Below, in pieces: positions 1 through 13,403 of a stretch of 64,000 nt of DNA. Both the position numbers and the translations under genes were made by a program. The notes beneath the pieces were generated by a model. The model searched no databases, had not been told where the DNA came from, and saw only the letters and a program-made list of their open reading frames with translations. The DNA lies in assembly GCA_001051155.2 (NCBI GenBank), contig JYIP02000013.1, forward strand, positions 372,001 through 436,000, read 5' to 3'. Each line of letters begins with the position of its first letter. The stretch's first letter is position 1. This DNA is from Chrysoporthe austroafricana. Its lineage: Eukaryota > Ascomycota > Sordariomycetes > Diaporthales > Cryphonectriaceae.

Positions 1-1322
1 TGTGACCTGGCACTCTGTCTAATCGATCACATCGAGATGGACAAACTTGCAGGGAACAAGCAAACATCGAGATGTGCGCCTGTCTCGCCGGGCCACCGTC
101 CCGCCGACGGGAGGAGGAGGAGGGGGGGGAGGGGCCGTACTGAGTGAGTATGCGATATTGCTTCTGCTGACGACCGAAGAGGTAGTGTGAGCCGCGGTGT
201 CCTAGTGCAGCAGCGCCATTCCGTGCCGTCTCGATGCAGCATGCATGCCCTGGCACAAACCGCGACAGTTACTGCGAAGGAGGGGAGGGAGAGGGTATGG
301 CGCTACATCTGTCGCGGCCCTTACCATGACGGCGGAACCGAGCCGTCACAGACGAGAGTCGATCCATCACGGTGCTCTATCGCATTCGCTTCGCTGTGCT
401 CAACCAGCCAGAGGAATGTGCGCAGCGGCACGTCGTCCCCAACCGCATGTACGCATCTACCGAGCGCCCGGAAGCGATCCGATGCTCCCATGTCTGCCAC
501 CATCGACGACACTGCCATCGACACGGACACGGATACGGACGCCAAGCAGGGCCCCAGACGCGATGGGAACTGAGGTCGCCGACCAGGACTTGCTTCTGCG
601 CCCAGAATAGCCTAACCTGCAGGGCGGGAGCCGTGCTGCTGCAGATGTGCACAGTTCGTTGCCCTCGCATCACACAGCATGCCGCTGTCTGTTTCTTCTG
701 CCGAAGCAACCTGAACAGGCTCCCCGCCTCGGCCCGCCCGTGTTCCATTCCGGACGAGCTGATGTGCATGCCGCCGGGGACGGCCTGCCGCATCCAGCAG
801 TGCTTCTGGAATGCGACGCGCCCGCCCCTCCAGAGCAGAAGCCAGAAGCAACGCCCGCAGCAAGGGACGAACGCATGGGCTGCCGCTGTCTCAGCGCAAT
901 CGAGATCGCCCTGCTTTCGGCCGAGTGCTGCAGGCCTGCCTGCCCTCGGAGCCGGCTGGCCACTCAGGCGTCGCCGCGCGCCGGGGCCGTGCCCGCGAGA
1001 TTGGCGAGCTCGATTCGTCCTGGACATCTCCGCCGTCTTGTCTGAGACACCGCGATCTGGAGAGGAATCCGGGGCGGCCTGACGGGAGCTTGGCAACTCA
1101 CCACGCTGCCAGAGTCCAGTGGCAGGCAGGGCAGGGTGTCTGTCCCATTACTGGCCGTCCTCGGGGTACTCTCACGTACTCCTACATAGTACTACTGCGG
1201 TATGTATCGAGCGGGAGCAGAGGGATCTGCCCGCTTACGACCCGTTGGATGAACATTGATCAGCGGCGGCATACCATACAGCAAGTACCACAGTAGTACC
1301 AGGCCGCGGGCAGGCAGAGACG

Positions 1323-1342
1323 GACTGACTGACTGACTGACT
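1323..1342. repeat. (GACT)5 microsatellite
   Basis: Five perfect GACT units in a row inside the gene-free left region. Confidence 0.9.
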
Positions 1343-4300
1343 TGCGCCTCCGTACGTGGCCGCCCTGATCTATGGCATTGGCAGCCCCTGAGAATGTCAA
1401 CCACCAGAGGGAGACCCTGACAGTGCCTGAGTCTCCCGCGGTGCCCGCCCGATGATGCACGGCACATCAGGATCTGCGCCCTGGGGGGAGGCGTTAGGCC
1501 GAGCCCAATAACTTGGAAATCATACCTGTCAGATGCGGCTTGGACCTGGCACTCCTGGGAAGCCTGGGAACCGAGACTCGCCACGTCGCGCGGGACTCCT
1601 GTCCCGCCGGAAGTTGGCCGACAAACTGATCTATCACCTGGCCCTAGGCAGAATCACAACTCAAGAGGCATCGTCACTCGCGTCCTGCGCGCGACAAGCG
1701 AGGGTTCGTTTTTTTTTTTTTCCTTCTCCTGCTCCATCGGATCTGAGGTCTAGACCTGCCAAGAGCGCCCCCTCTCCGCCGTGTTGTTCGCGACGAGAGC
1801 CTCAGACAGGCAGGTGTTCGTAGCCTAGGCCCGCGACACGGCGACCAGCGGCCCACGGGTGAGACGACTCCTCGCTGGCCATCCGGCTAAATTGCGGCGC
1901 GAAGAATAATAAGCACAGGTAGCCGCGGAAGGATTCTTCAGCCTCACAGCAGGCGAGATCTGAAAACCTTGAGCCTCACACCGCAGTGCGCCCCACCAGG
2001 CAGCGTCTACCTGCCCTGGGGATTTTTGCAGTCGGAATTGCACCGAGATACGGCGCCAGATGGCGAGACCAAGCCTGCCGCCTGGACCACAGCAGGCAAG
2101 CCAGAGTGACATCAGGTTGGGTAGCTCGTCTCGCAGCGCCGCTTTACCCCTCGTTTAATGGGGCCGGATCCGACGAGGACGTCACCCCCGGCCTGACTGA
2201 AGAAACTTTCAGCTGGGCCCTCTCGCGTGACCTCGCAGGACGGCCAGAGGAGAGAGGGGAGAGGGAGGGGGGAGGGGGACTGGAGCCAACAACACGTAGA
2301 CAGACGGGCAGTGAGAGTGAGCCCAGTCGCTCTGCCAGCGTCGAAGATCCGCAGAGCTGCCACGAATCTTGCGCGCGCCGCCAATGATCCGCATGAATGA
2401 TGATTGATCGCTTACGTGGGTCATCCTGCAGATGCCAATGCCGACTGGCCGTGGCTGGCCTCCACTGGCAGGACCCTGCATCGGTGGCTGGATCTCGTGA
2501 ACGAAAGAGTGCCACAGGAGGCCACAGGAGGCCCGTCTGCCCGGAACAGGGCGGCTCAGGGTAACCTCGGGTCCCGCCCACTGACGAGAGACGACGAGGA
2601 GAGCGCAGTGGCAGTACCCAGCACTCGTCTTTTTGGCGCAACGCCGGGCGGCTGCCTCTGCGGGGCCCTCGCTCCTCAGCAGGCTGGGCTGTGTACCGGT
2701 ACGACGGCGCTGGACAGTGCCACATCAGCACTGGCCCGGCTCACGGGGGGCCCTGTGGACACGCAAGGTTCTCGATGCTTCTCGCCGCCCTGGCCCTCTC
2801 CTCGTCCTCCTCATACGCTGCTCCTCGTTCGTACCCGCGGGGATCGAGGTGGAACGGCGATGCTGGGTCCAGATGACCCTGTCGACCGAAGATCACAGGC
2901 GCAAGCTCAGGTCGTGTCACCGTTTCCCGCGCACAGAGGGACGCGAGGTACTGGGTACACTGGACGAGGCCCTCTCTGCGCTGGATCTTTGCCACAATCT
3001 GTCGTCAGGGACGATCTCGTGACCATGTCCGCCCCGCAGCCTGGACCTCAAGGGTCCAGGACGACGAGCTAGACAGCTGCTAGGGCCCTCAAACCCCACA
3101 CTTCCCCGGCGTACTACGGAGTGGGCATGGACTTATTCCCCAGACCTGCCTGGGTGGCCTGGCGGCTGCGACGGTGACGAGAGCCCAGTGAGGACGATGC
3201 TGCAGTGGCGGGCAGCATTGGGGGCCGAGAGCAAGCCCGCAGTAGTATTCATTAATGACTCTGCAGATCCTGCGAGCCTTCGGCCTCACGGAGCAGGGCA
3301 TGAGGGCCTGGCCTGCAATGCAAGGTGCCTCTCGAGATTGCTCCGGCATGGACGTCGACTCGCGCCAGGCGAGTCACACGTGGACAGTGATATCCGTATG
3401 TCGAGATTATGTGCGCCTCGCCTCTGAACTGCCGGTGCGCCTAAGTCGTACGGCTACCGCGTTTAGCTTCATTCTTTCCGTGTATTCGGTCTGAAGTATA
3501 GTGCCATCGCCTACCCAATCTGTCGATGCATGACCAACCTTCTATCGACGACGCCAGTGCGCCTCGATATGACCTGATCCCAATTTCGGCTGTGCTCCGC
3601 GGCCGTGTCCCAGGAAAAACGAACGCGCCGCCGCCGCCGCCGAAACGGTGAGAATCGTATCGGCCGTAGATAAAATCCCTTTTTTAGATGTTTTATCCAG
3701 CCCTCTCTCCTGCGCGCTTGAAACGGATCCCCCTCAGCCCTATGCGCTCGCCGACCCCCTCCCCCTTCCCCTCCTCGTTGTCAAGCCATTCAGGTTCCCA
3801 AGGCGATCCTGTAACCCCCACACGGTTTGGGTGGTCATAGGTCCTGGCCCTTGTGGCCGCCGATGTCACCAACATGTCCCTTGTGCGAAGCTTAGGTGCT
3901 CCTGGGCTCCTCATTGGCATGTCAGCCATACAGACGTGGTCATACCGCCCTCTGCTGCTGCCGCCAAGGACCAGAAGTCCCAGAACTCCCAGAACTCCCG
4001 GTGCTGGAGCTGAGCGATGGATCGCAGGTTGGCGCATCCTATTCTGAGCTTGCTACGACGTGGGGTGGCATCCGTCCCGTGGATTGGCAACGTCTGGAGG
4101 CGCTTACGCTTGAGCCCTCCGCTAAGCGACCGCAAGAGGGCGAGGCGTAGCAGCCAGCGAGACCGTTAGCCGCTGCGCGCGTGGGATCATGGGACCTGCA
4201 GAGCTGCTGCTATTCTCAGCCCTGCGGTGTGCCGTTGCGGCCCTTGGGATCGCAGGTGGGGAGGGAGGACGGCCACGAGGAGGGCACACGCCGCCCCCAA

Positions 4301-6007
4301 AATAGGCCCGGGCCTTGCCTCGCATACCTACTTACTGATCCTCCCTCCCAGCAGCACCCCACACCCACCCTCACGATCCTCCGGCGACAGGACGGTGGGT
4401 GTGGCCGCCCGCGTGTGCGCTCCTCCCCAGGCCCGGGCGGCGCTTAGTGACGTCGAGAGACAGACGCTCGTCGCAACGGCCCCCGCGTAGCACACGCAGG
4501 TCATCATCTAGATGACCGCGGCGTGCGACTCAGCGTTGTCTGCTGAGCGCACCGCAGGGCACGCGGGCCGCGGATCTTAACGCGCTCGCGGTCGATAGTG
4601 GCCCTGCAGGTATGCGGAAGATAGGTGCACGCACGTTATCACCCGGTATTACGGTGTCATGGCTGCCCGCGCCCTCAGTCATACGGGGCCGCTGTGCCCT
4701 TCACGAGCCCGGCGCTTCTTGGTTCTGCGCGCAGGGGAATGAGACTGCAGCACCGGCGGTGGGTCATCACGACTTCTCCTTCCGGGCAATTGCTCACCCT
4801 TCTCGGCGTTCCTGGCCCAGTGCCAACGTCCGACCTGTTCCTAATCCAGCCTGCCCGTGGTGGTGTCCTGCCTGAGACATCTGCCAGCACATCCAACCAC
4901 CACGGTCCTGAGCTGGCAACTGCAATGAGACCCTGGACGCCTAGTGCTACTCCGCGCTCACCTCATCAGAGCGCTCTGGGGGGGGGGAGACGGGCGCGAA
5001 GGGGGAGGGTTTCCTCTCAGCCCACTAGACCAGAGGATAGTGCTCACTCGCTCCCTCCACGCCGGCAAGCAAATCATCCAGACAAGCCAAGGTCCGAGCC
5101 GTGTCTCGATCCCGCCCTGAGTCAATATTGATCGCATCACATGTGAGAGTGCAGACGCCATCAGCCCGCACGGGCACAAGCAGAAACGAAAGAAACGGCT
5201 CGACCGACCTCGTCTGCCCAGCGAGGCTGCAGGCGCAGGCCGATCACAGGCCTCCCCCTTCCCCCTTCTGGCCCGGGTCGGGTGTCTGGCTCGAGGTGAC
5301 CTGCGGCGCCCTGAGGCGACTGGAGAGGGTCATGTGTCGCCGTTCGTTATGCGTTGGCATCTCCGTGGAGGCCCTACCCCACGGACACCGCCCAGCGGGG
5401 CGGTGTCACCCATCCATTACACTACAGTACAGACGTACATACAGTACAGTACTTACCGCTCAGCGCTACCTGCCTGCCTGGGAGGACGTCGCTGGACGTC
5501 GCAGCGCAAGGCCGAAAGGAGCAGATGATCGGTCCTGCAGCATGCACCCGCAACCACCCCGTCCTGGGTGACGGGGTGTCGAGATGCCTCTGCCCGGAGC
5601 ACAGGTGAGCCCGTTCGTCTCACCCTCCGTCTGCCACGACGTCTTGTCTTCATCTTACCCCCACGGGGGCTGACTACCGCTCCGTGCTTGCTGGTGGCCC
5701 CGTTGGGAAACAGCCCGATATGGCCGGGTTGGCGACTTGCTTCTGGGGGCAGCTGGCAGCACTGAGATAGATCGCCGAGTCAGCCTCGCCTGGTGCCTGG
5801 CTTACCCTATCCACCGCGCATGTGCCGGCTTACGTAGCTACCGTCAGATGACATCCGGCGGCGCAGAGATGACGAGCCTCATTCGTCTCATCTGCGTCGC
5901 CACCCATGACCAACTGGTAAGCACGGCACGAACCTCAGCCAGAGACGAGACGGTCTGCCGCTGGGGACCCCCACGTGAAGGGGGGGCCGGCCACAGCGGC
6001 CGCAGGT

Positions 6008-6055
6008 AGAGAGAGAGACAGAGAGAGTGTGAGAGAGACAGAGGGAGGGAGGGAG
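6008..6055. repeat. GA-rich purine microsatellite
   Basis: Interrupted GAGA/GACA units passing into GGGA units. It gives a purine-only looking strand and explains the low-complexity Ser/Leu frames on the opposite strand. Confidence 0.85.
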
Positions 6056-9000
6056 GCGCTCCCAGTTCCCAGCCAGCTCCTCCGGAGGATTCCCCCATGG
6101 CACGGCGCGCGGGGACCACGGGGTTCGGGCGGCGCAACGTGTGACAAGGTATGAGCCATCCTGATATCGAAGATGATACGGTGAGGCTTGCTGGGCGTCC
6201 TGGCCTCGATACTTGGTCGCCGTCCCTAATTCCTGCCCACGCGGACCGAATCCTTCAGGAGTGTCGCCGGCCTGGATCGACGGACGGCAGGGGCACCTGA
6301 AAGGACAATGCTCGTGGCTTGTAGCGATACAACGAGCTGTCTGAGGTCTGCGGTGTAGGATCTTCAGAGACATCGGGGCCACGCCACGGCGCATTATACG
6401 GGTGATTGACCGCGGGCCTGCGGGTGCTATAGCCAGTCCAGCAGGTGAGCGTCCAGGGCGCTAGGGGACTCGACGCCCAGGGCATCAGCCGCCGCCTCCG
6501 GTCCCCTGTATCCCCTGTAAGCCTCTAAGCCTTGCGGGTTCAGCCGTTGGCCGCCCAAAACCGTAGTGTCGATAGCGCTATGTAGTGCTCCAAACCTCTC
6601 TCCAGCGCACGGATGGGGCCCCAGTCTGACGCGAGCATGCTACGGTGCGGTACGTCCGTACCGCGAGCCTGCGAACGCACAGCACCGTCGTCCATCAGCT
6701 GACTTCACGTCATCTGCTCTCCGCCACGACGCCTTTCGTCCGCCCTCATGGGCTCGATCGTGGACACCCCCGTACACGCGCCAGCGATCGGAGTACACTC
6801 CTCGCCCCTTATGGCATTGCAAGAGCTCTCGGCTCCGATCAATGTTGTCATCGGTGGCAGGGTCGCGTCTTCCAAGGCCCACAGTGGACGACGATTACCG
6901 CGATGACGAAAGAAGAGACTCGGAGCAGCACGGGCAGATGCGAGCACCCGGCGGATGCCTCAGCAGTTCCCGGCCTGGGGATGCACCTGCTCGCGGCTGC
7001 TCTTCTGGAACGTTCCCAGGGGCTTCTGGAGAGGTTCCGGGATATGTCAACTGAAAGGCGCATCATGTCGTGCGACGTTGACCCCCTTGGCGGCGCAGAC
7101 GAGCAGGGAGCAGAATTTATCTCCCCAATTTATTGATTCCCAATACTCAATTTCGTGACCCTCCGTTTCTGGCGCAACACAAGCATTGGAGGCGCCCGCC
7201 ATCTTAGCCACAGCTGAGCGTTTCCCGCCCTGCAACGTTGGACAGAACTACGGCGCCCATGCCCACCTACATCGCGACTTGTGCCCTTGGCGCTGATACG
7301 ATGAGGCCGGCCGTCGACCTGGGGTGGACCCGGCGGAGGCGTAGGGGCGGCCGCACGCTTGGGATCTGCTGGAGAACTTGACTGGCCAAGGGCATCGCCG
7401 CCGGCCTCCTCCTCCTTGAGGCTCACCACGAACGGGAGGCTCGCAGGACTGGAACCCCCCTGCGCATCATCTGTCCCCGCGTGCGACGGCGGACGGGTGG
7501 CGGAGAGGAGGGACGGCGACGAGATCAGGTTGCAGGGATCGACGACACAGGGTTCACGCAAAGACACACAGCATCGGATACCCCAGAATCCGGAATTTGG
7601 ACCGTCTTGGTCAGGGAGCACGGCAGCGCCAGGCAGCAGGGACTCGACCAGGAGGAGGAGGAGGTCTTGTCGGCTGCTAGACGGTGCAAGCTGCGGATGC
7701 GGTGAGCGCGACGCAGGCAAGCCGGCGGGAGGCCGCGCGGACGGGCAATGCGGTGAGATAATTGTGCTGCAGGCAGCCGGCCTTATTCTGAGGGGCTCTT
7801 GTGTGTGTGTTGTGTGTGTACACAGCATCTTGAGTCCCTTGACACTCCCGCGGCCACGGGGGAAGCTCGTATTGCCGTTTCCCCCCCAGCCCGGGCACCG
7901 CGCCGACAGCGACGGCACGAGCCTTGCTTCGAGCCCTCGCCGGTGCATACTGCTGGACCACAATGCTCCCGCCTCTCTCCTGTCACTTGTTTGTCCCGGC
8001 GATCTGGTTATCACATAGCACAGCGCGGGTGGGGGCGCGGACACTGTGCAGGGGAAACCAAAATTCAGCAGCCGGTGGTTGTGGCGGCCCCTGGTGGTTC
8101 CCTCAACCAGGTTGCCTGCGTTCCGAAACTACTACACATCGCCTCTTGTCACAGGCCGATCGCCTTCAGGACCGGTCATGAGGCCCTCGTCGCACTTGAG
8201 TCGGCTCATGGCTTTGTCTGAGCCAGCAAGCGGAAGGGGCACGGGGGCACCGTAAGGGGTCGGGGCGCCGAGACAGGAGGCGACGCTTACTCTTCGACCT
8301 GCCCTTCGACAGGCCTGCTGCGGCTCGACCTGCCTCGCCTCAGACCGGCGTCCCAGGTGAAGCCCTCACCGTATATGTGGCCACCGGCACCTAGCCTGCT
8401 CGCTTCTGCGGTGCGGCGCGCCATCTTCCCAGAGGGTCCTCACTTGACCTCAGCCATCGTGGCACAATGCTGAATCGGAAATGTGGTACGAGTAGCATTT
8501 AAACCAATTCCACGAGCCTGCAAGCGATCCTGGGGTGCCACGACGTGGAAGGGGGCCCCGTCGAACCTCCGTCGTATTTTTCTACTCTGAAGGTGGGATG
8601 AGCTGGCCTTATGACCGTGTGGTGTCACTGCAGCCCGGGACAGCCTTACATCGGGCCATTCAGGTGTGGAGGGATCGGAGCAGAGGCCTCTCTGCGGAGT
8701 GTGCCGTACTACACACCTCGGAGCCGGACCATCAGCTTAGAAATATCACGAACTTTAAGGATGGCGGAGCTCGGACAATCTTCTGACGTCCTCATCCTGG
8801 CGGTTCAAGGTGCGAGATTGTTCTCTCGACCGCTTAGAATGATACTTTCCCCGCGAACACTGCGCTTCCTGATAGCTGCCCAAGTCACTCTCGTCTGAGC
8901 CTGGTCGTATGCGCGGTATAATGCAGCTTGCGATGGGGAAGGCGGAGTGAATTCTCGGGAACATTCCAATGGCAGCGAAGCGTGGTGAGAGAAAGCCACC

Positions 9001-12000
9001 CACATCATGGTCCCCGTCTCTGGGTAAGTACTACTGAGACATCCCCTTTTAGAGTTGTGGCAGCATGTAAGATCAGTGCGACCTGGCAGTCAAACTTGAG
9101 TCTTAGGGGCTTTCCCATCTCCCGACCGGCATTGGATGGCTAAGAACACAGTAATTATCTCAAGCCCCAGCGGCCAAGCAAAGTGTGTGCCTGCCAGAGA
9201 CAAACAATCCCTGGCTGGTACGGGGCCTGCTGGCCTCCGTCGAGACTCGCCGTCTCCTCGCCAGAGAGCTCGAGGAGTGATCTCGGGGCTGCAGCGCCAT
9301 CTTGTCTCAGGTACTAGACCCCATTGAATAGATAGGCAAACAGACGCCAGTCCTTGTGCATGTCTTGTAGCACAGATGGCGATGATTATCTGTACCCCAG
9401 ATTCTGACAGCGCTCAAAGATCCTGACCGGGCAGCAGGTGAGACATCGGCGGAGCGGTCCTGCAACCTTTGAACGTGGCAATGAGACCGGAATGGTCGGA
9501 TCTTGAGATGTGGAATATCGGTCGGCGTCCAGCCTCCCTCATGTCTCCGGCCAATTGTCACTGGTATCCTCGCTTTCCGAGGAAAAAGTGTCTGAGCCTC
9601 TAACAGGAGGATCCCATTACCATCGACCGGGACTAAGTCCAAGCCCTGGAACAGTATTGATTATGGCAACCATTCCGCAGAAGACTCGGGCATCACGCGC
9701 GCCGTCAGCCACCAGAAGACGAGACGTCACTAATGGTGAAAAGGGGAGGATGATTCAGACAAGGGGGTTCAGAAGCGCGTGAGAATCTTACTTTGTAGAT
9801 TGAGCACATGAAGGCAACAGCAGGCAGTCAATCGCAATCTGACGCATGCCCGGTATCACGACCAAAGTGTCATCTCAGCTGCCCAGGTGGTTGATAATGT
9901 CTCGCGAAACATCACGGGGTAGAGCAAAATATAGGTACAAATTGTGCTGGCAGTCCTACTCACAGTACAAGACAGAACAAGCGAATGTCGTGCCCACATG
10001 AGGACCAGAGTACGACGGTCCGGGCCATGACGCGCCGCATGAACTGCGGAACAATTAGGAGCTATGGTGATGTGTCTGACGGTCACCGTTTCAAGAGATT
10101 GGCGGTGATCGAGGTAGATGACGGCCGAACAGCGTTTGGCCAGCCTAATGGCTGTCTTTCGCCCCCCCCCCCCGGCGGTGAAGGAGAACGAGACAATCTC
10201 TGACTGTCCGATGTATTTGGACATGTAGAGTGCAAGCAAGGACACCGATCGAGTCCTCGTGACCTTGAGCCGGCGTGGCGTGTTGGAAGTCCGATGTTGG
10301 TCCCCGCTGACCATCACGAGATGAATGCCACTACTTCAGTCAGCAGGGGTGTCTTCAATTGGAAATCGTGTAAGTCAAACGAGTCAAGGTAAGCTTTCCT
10401 CTAATTTACCCCTTTTTTGGAGTGGCCTGAAGGCCGAGCCTGTAAGATGGTTGGATAAACGTGACGCTCCCAAAAGGGAAACAATTGTCATTGATAGGAA
10501 ATATTTCCAACTCCGTCCGGCCGATCACGTTCCTGGTATGGTAGTAAATCCTCTCGCACGTGCTATCATACAACGCGGCAGGGAGGGGACAAAAAGACGG
10601 TCCCAGCCCCAGGTATGCAACGGTGCGATGTACCCCCGGATTTTCCAGGGAAGTGAACTGCAGCGTCTTGTGCATGTCACGTCCGAGGAGTTGCTGAATA
10701 CTCGGGTCGGCGGGTAGATGAATCTCACTCCTATCGACGTTGCTCTCTGCGCCAACCTGTCAGCTATGCTAAGCGAGAATAGTCACGGTCTCGCGGATTA
10801 CCGCCGACCCAGCAAAGTATGAGACAACGAGGGTTTACGTGAGCATTCGTCGTGAGCATTTTTCACTGATCTTTCCCCCTCCAAGGCAGACTACGACGTT
10901 CCGAGTGATCATACGACCACTGCGGAATTTCCCAAATTTTGACGGTGTGGTTCGTCCTCATTCCGCGCCCGTCTGCGACCCTACATCGTCGAATGCTCCG
11001 ATCCGCCTCGCCGGTCGTCGTCATCTCACAAGCATTAGTCTGCAGAGTCGAAAAGCAGGGTCATCCAAATATGACAGACGCGCCCCAGGGCTGAGGGTAC
11101 GTGAGCCGGTGGGTCGCAGCGCTTCGCGTCCCGCTTCTCCGGGTGATTAAGCCCAGACGACGTCGCTTCTATGATGAGTGTGAACGGCATGCAGAGAAGA
11201 TCCCTGCCTTTCGTGCTCATGATATATTACCAGTCGCCTAGACGGCCGTCGCCGTCCGAGGTGCGCATCACTCCCTTCCTCCCTGCCCCCCCCACGATGA
11301 TGGATGACGAGGGGGTTGACATTTTACATATGCAGGTTGGGCTGAGGCGAACCGCGCAGCACACGCGGGCAGGATTACTCCAGGCCCCTCCAGTCCCTGG
11401 CCGAGGGGCTATCGTCTAGTTCGTGGACGGGGACGCGCATCCTCCCTCATTTACCCGGATCCTGGGTACTGAGTGGTGAAGGGCGCGGGGGCCTTGTACC
11501 GGGAAAGAGGGTGTGGGCATGCTGTATGCCCTGCAGCCGGTCTGAGGGCTTGATGCTGCACGTGGAGGGCTTTCTGGAGGGTGGGGGTCCCCGTTTCGGA
11601 AACCGGTCAGGGGAGATATTACCTATATTCGTTTCAGACCTGGTCATCCTCACCACCACGGGCGGCACGCGCATAGGCGGGTCCTGACCACCCTCACCGG
11701 CGCGCCGCGAATGGGACAGCTCCCCGGGCTCGGCTCACTCAGCTAGCCGGCTGCGCGGGAGGGATGCGCCCCCGTGCCTCCGTGGGGTAAGATCGTCCGG
11801 CTCCGGGGCCTCAGGCCCTGACGAGGGCGAATGGGTCGTCTTTCTTTGCTCGGACGTCGGAGGGAGAAGGCCTTGGACGGTGCCGAGCGAACTGCTACCT
11901 ATCACACCGTAAGCTGACGCGGGGCGACGTGATACTGCATTGAGATAGCCTGGACCGAGGGATTGTCGGATCTTGCCGTTAATCGTCCCAGATTTCGGAC

Positions 12001-13403
12001 TCTTTGGTTCGTGGACCGCTGATGCCCCTGGGGCAGAGCCACAAGGGAAATTAGAGAGGCAGCTCGTCCCGGAATATCGGCGAGCACCAGCAGCGCCGCC
12101 GTTCCATTAAGTCGAGCCGAGGGATCGCCGGTCTCGATGCAACATCTGGCAAGCGATTCGAGGAACAACAATGAGATCGCATTGCCATGGTTGGCTATAC
12201 AGACGAAAGCAACCTCGAGCGGGATCGAATGAGAAACTTGGGATGGTGAGAACAAAAGCGATGCGACGATGCCGACAAGTCATCGTTACCCACCAATCCG
12301 TTGCTTACCTCCATATCTTTGTCTCGGATAATAGCTAATAATTATTCACGCGGTATCAAAATGGCACTGATTTTCTCACATGTGACCGACTTGACCGGTA
12401 GACCGTCTGACAATCTTGCAATGACTGTTGCAATACACACTACAGAGATAATGTATGCACGCCTCTGCGGGCCGTGGGGGTCTGACAGACAGCCTAATAT
12501 TGAAGCGAGATTTCCCTAAGTCCCTTTTGTCTTCGCCTGCGACCCTCCACAAGTCCCGAGCATATGGTACTGGTGGTGCATGGTGCGTCAACGACAATAG
12601 GTCCAGACCACATTGCCCAAGCTGTGAGACTCACCGCCCTCCCACTGTGCACAATGGGTCGTACTCTGTTCGCTAGAGAGATTTTGAGGCCTTCGATGTC
12701 AGCTCTGGGCAGGAGCCGTCTTTCCCCTGTGCTGGGCTTGCGGGCGGGTAGCTTGGGAGCGGTCGTCTATAGTCTTGTGGACGATTGAGAGACTGCAAGA
12801 CCAGCCCTCTAGTCTTTATACAGTGGTGACAAATATCCATTATATTGTCTGAAGTTTTAGGTGCAAAGCGAGGCGTTAGACTTTTGGAACTTTTAGACTG
12901 CTCGTGTTTTGTCACCCGGGCTTAAGCAGTTCGCAGCCTGCAAAATGCATAGTTGCAGAGCTATTCTGGTATGAATGTTGTTGAAATGTGCAGAACGAGG
13001 GTTGCGGAAAGCTTTCAAATTAGACGGAACGGGATCGTAATGGTCCTTCACAAATACATTGCACATCTTACAGCGTTTCGCAGCAGATCTGCCCGCAAGA
13101 TGAGATCGGAGATCTCAGATGGCTGTAGCATTTCGTAGCATTCGTCCTACCTAGGTGAGCAGTTACTTTATTCGCTATTTTCACAGAGTATCAGGGAAGA
13201 TTCGCGTTATTTTGGTGTCAAGCATCATAGGGTAGATCGGCACGTCCTTGAGTCTGTCTACAAACAAAGCCCGGGCTGAATGAAGAGTGTAGACAATTCA
13301 TCCTGCGAGCAGTGAGATGAGGATCAATGCGTAGTAATTAATGCTTAAGATCAAGACGTCATATTTGCTCCAGAACTCAGCCTCACTAAATAGCTGCGTT
13401 AAT

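Larger units (their letters stand above)
1..13403. other. Gene-free region, left end
   Basis: I find no reading frame here with a recognisable domain, plausible codon use or a convincing chain of exons. Many open stretches exist because the first 8.4 kb are GC-rich, and they are often open on both strands at once (for example 377-1096 and 7130-8044), which is typical of chance frames. From about 8.4 kb the base composition becomes more balanced, but no conserved motif appears. Simple repeats occur at 1323-1342 and 6008-6055. Non-coding RNA or decayed transposons cannot be excluded by eye. Confidence 0.6.

Noticed and set aside
377..1096. 239-codon minus-strand frame
   Set aside because: Arg/Pro/Ala-rich with no motif, overlapped by an open frame of similar length on the other strand; a chance product of GC-rich DNA.
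7130..8044. Long minus-strand frame (304 codons) overlapping a long plus-strand frame
   Set aside because: Both strands are open over the same GC-rich stretch, neither has a motif, and composition is low-complexity (Pro, Ser, Arg).
11902..12255. Minus-strand frame of 117 codons with protein-like sequence
   Set aside because: It reads smoothly but I recognise no family, no neighbouring exon fits and no splice sites extend it.
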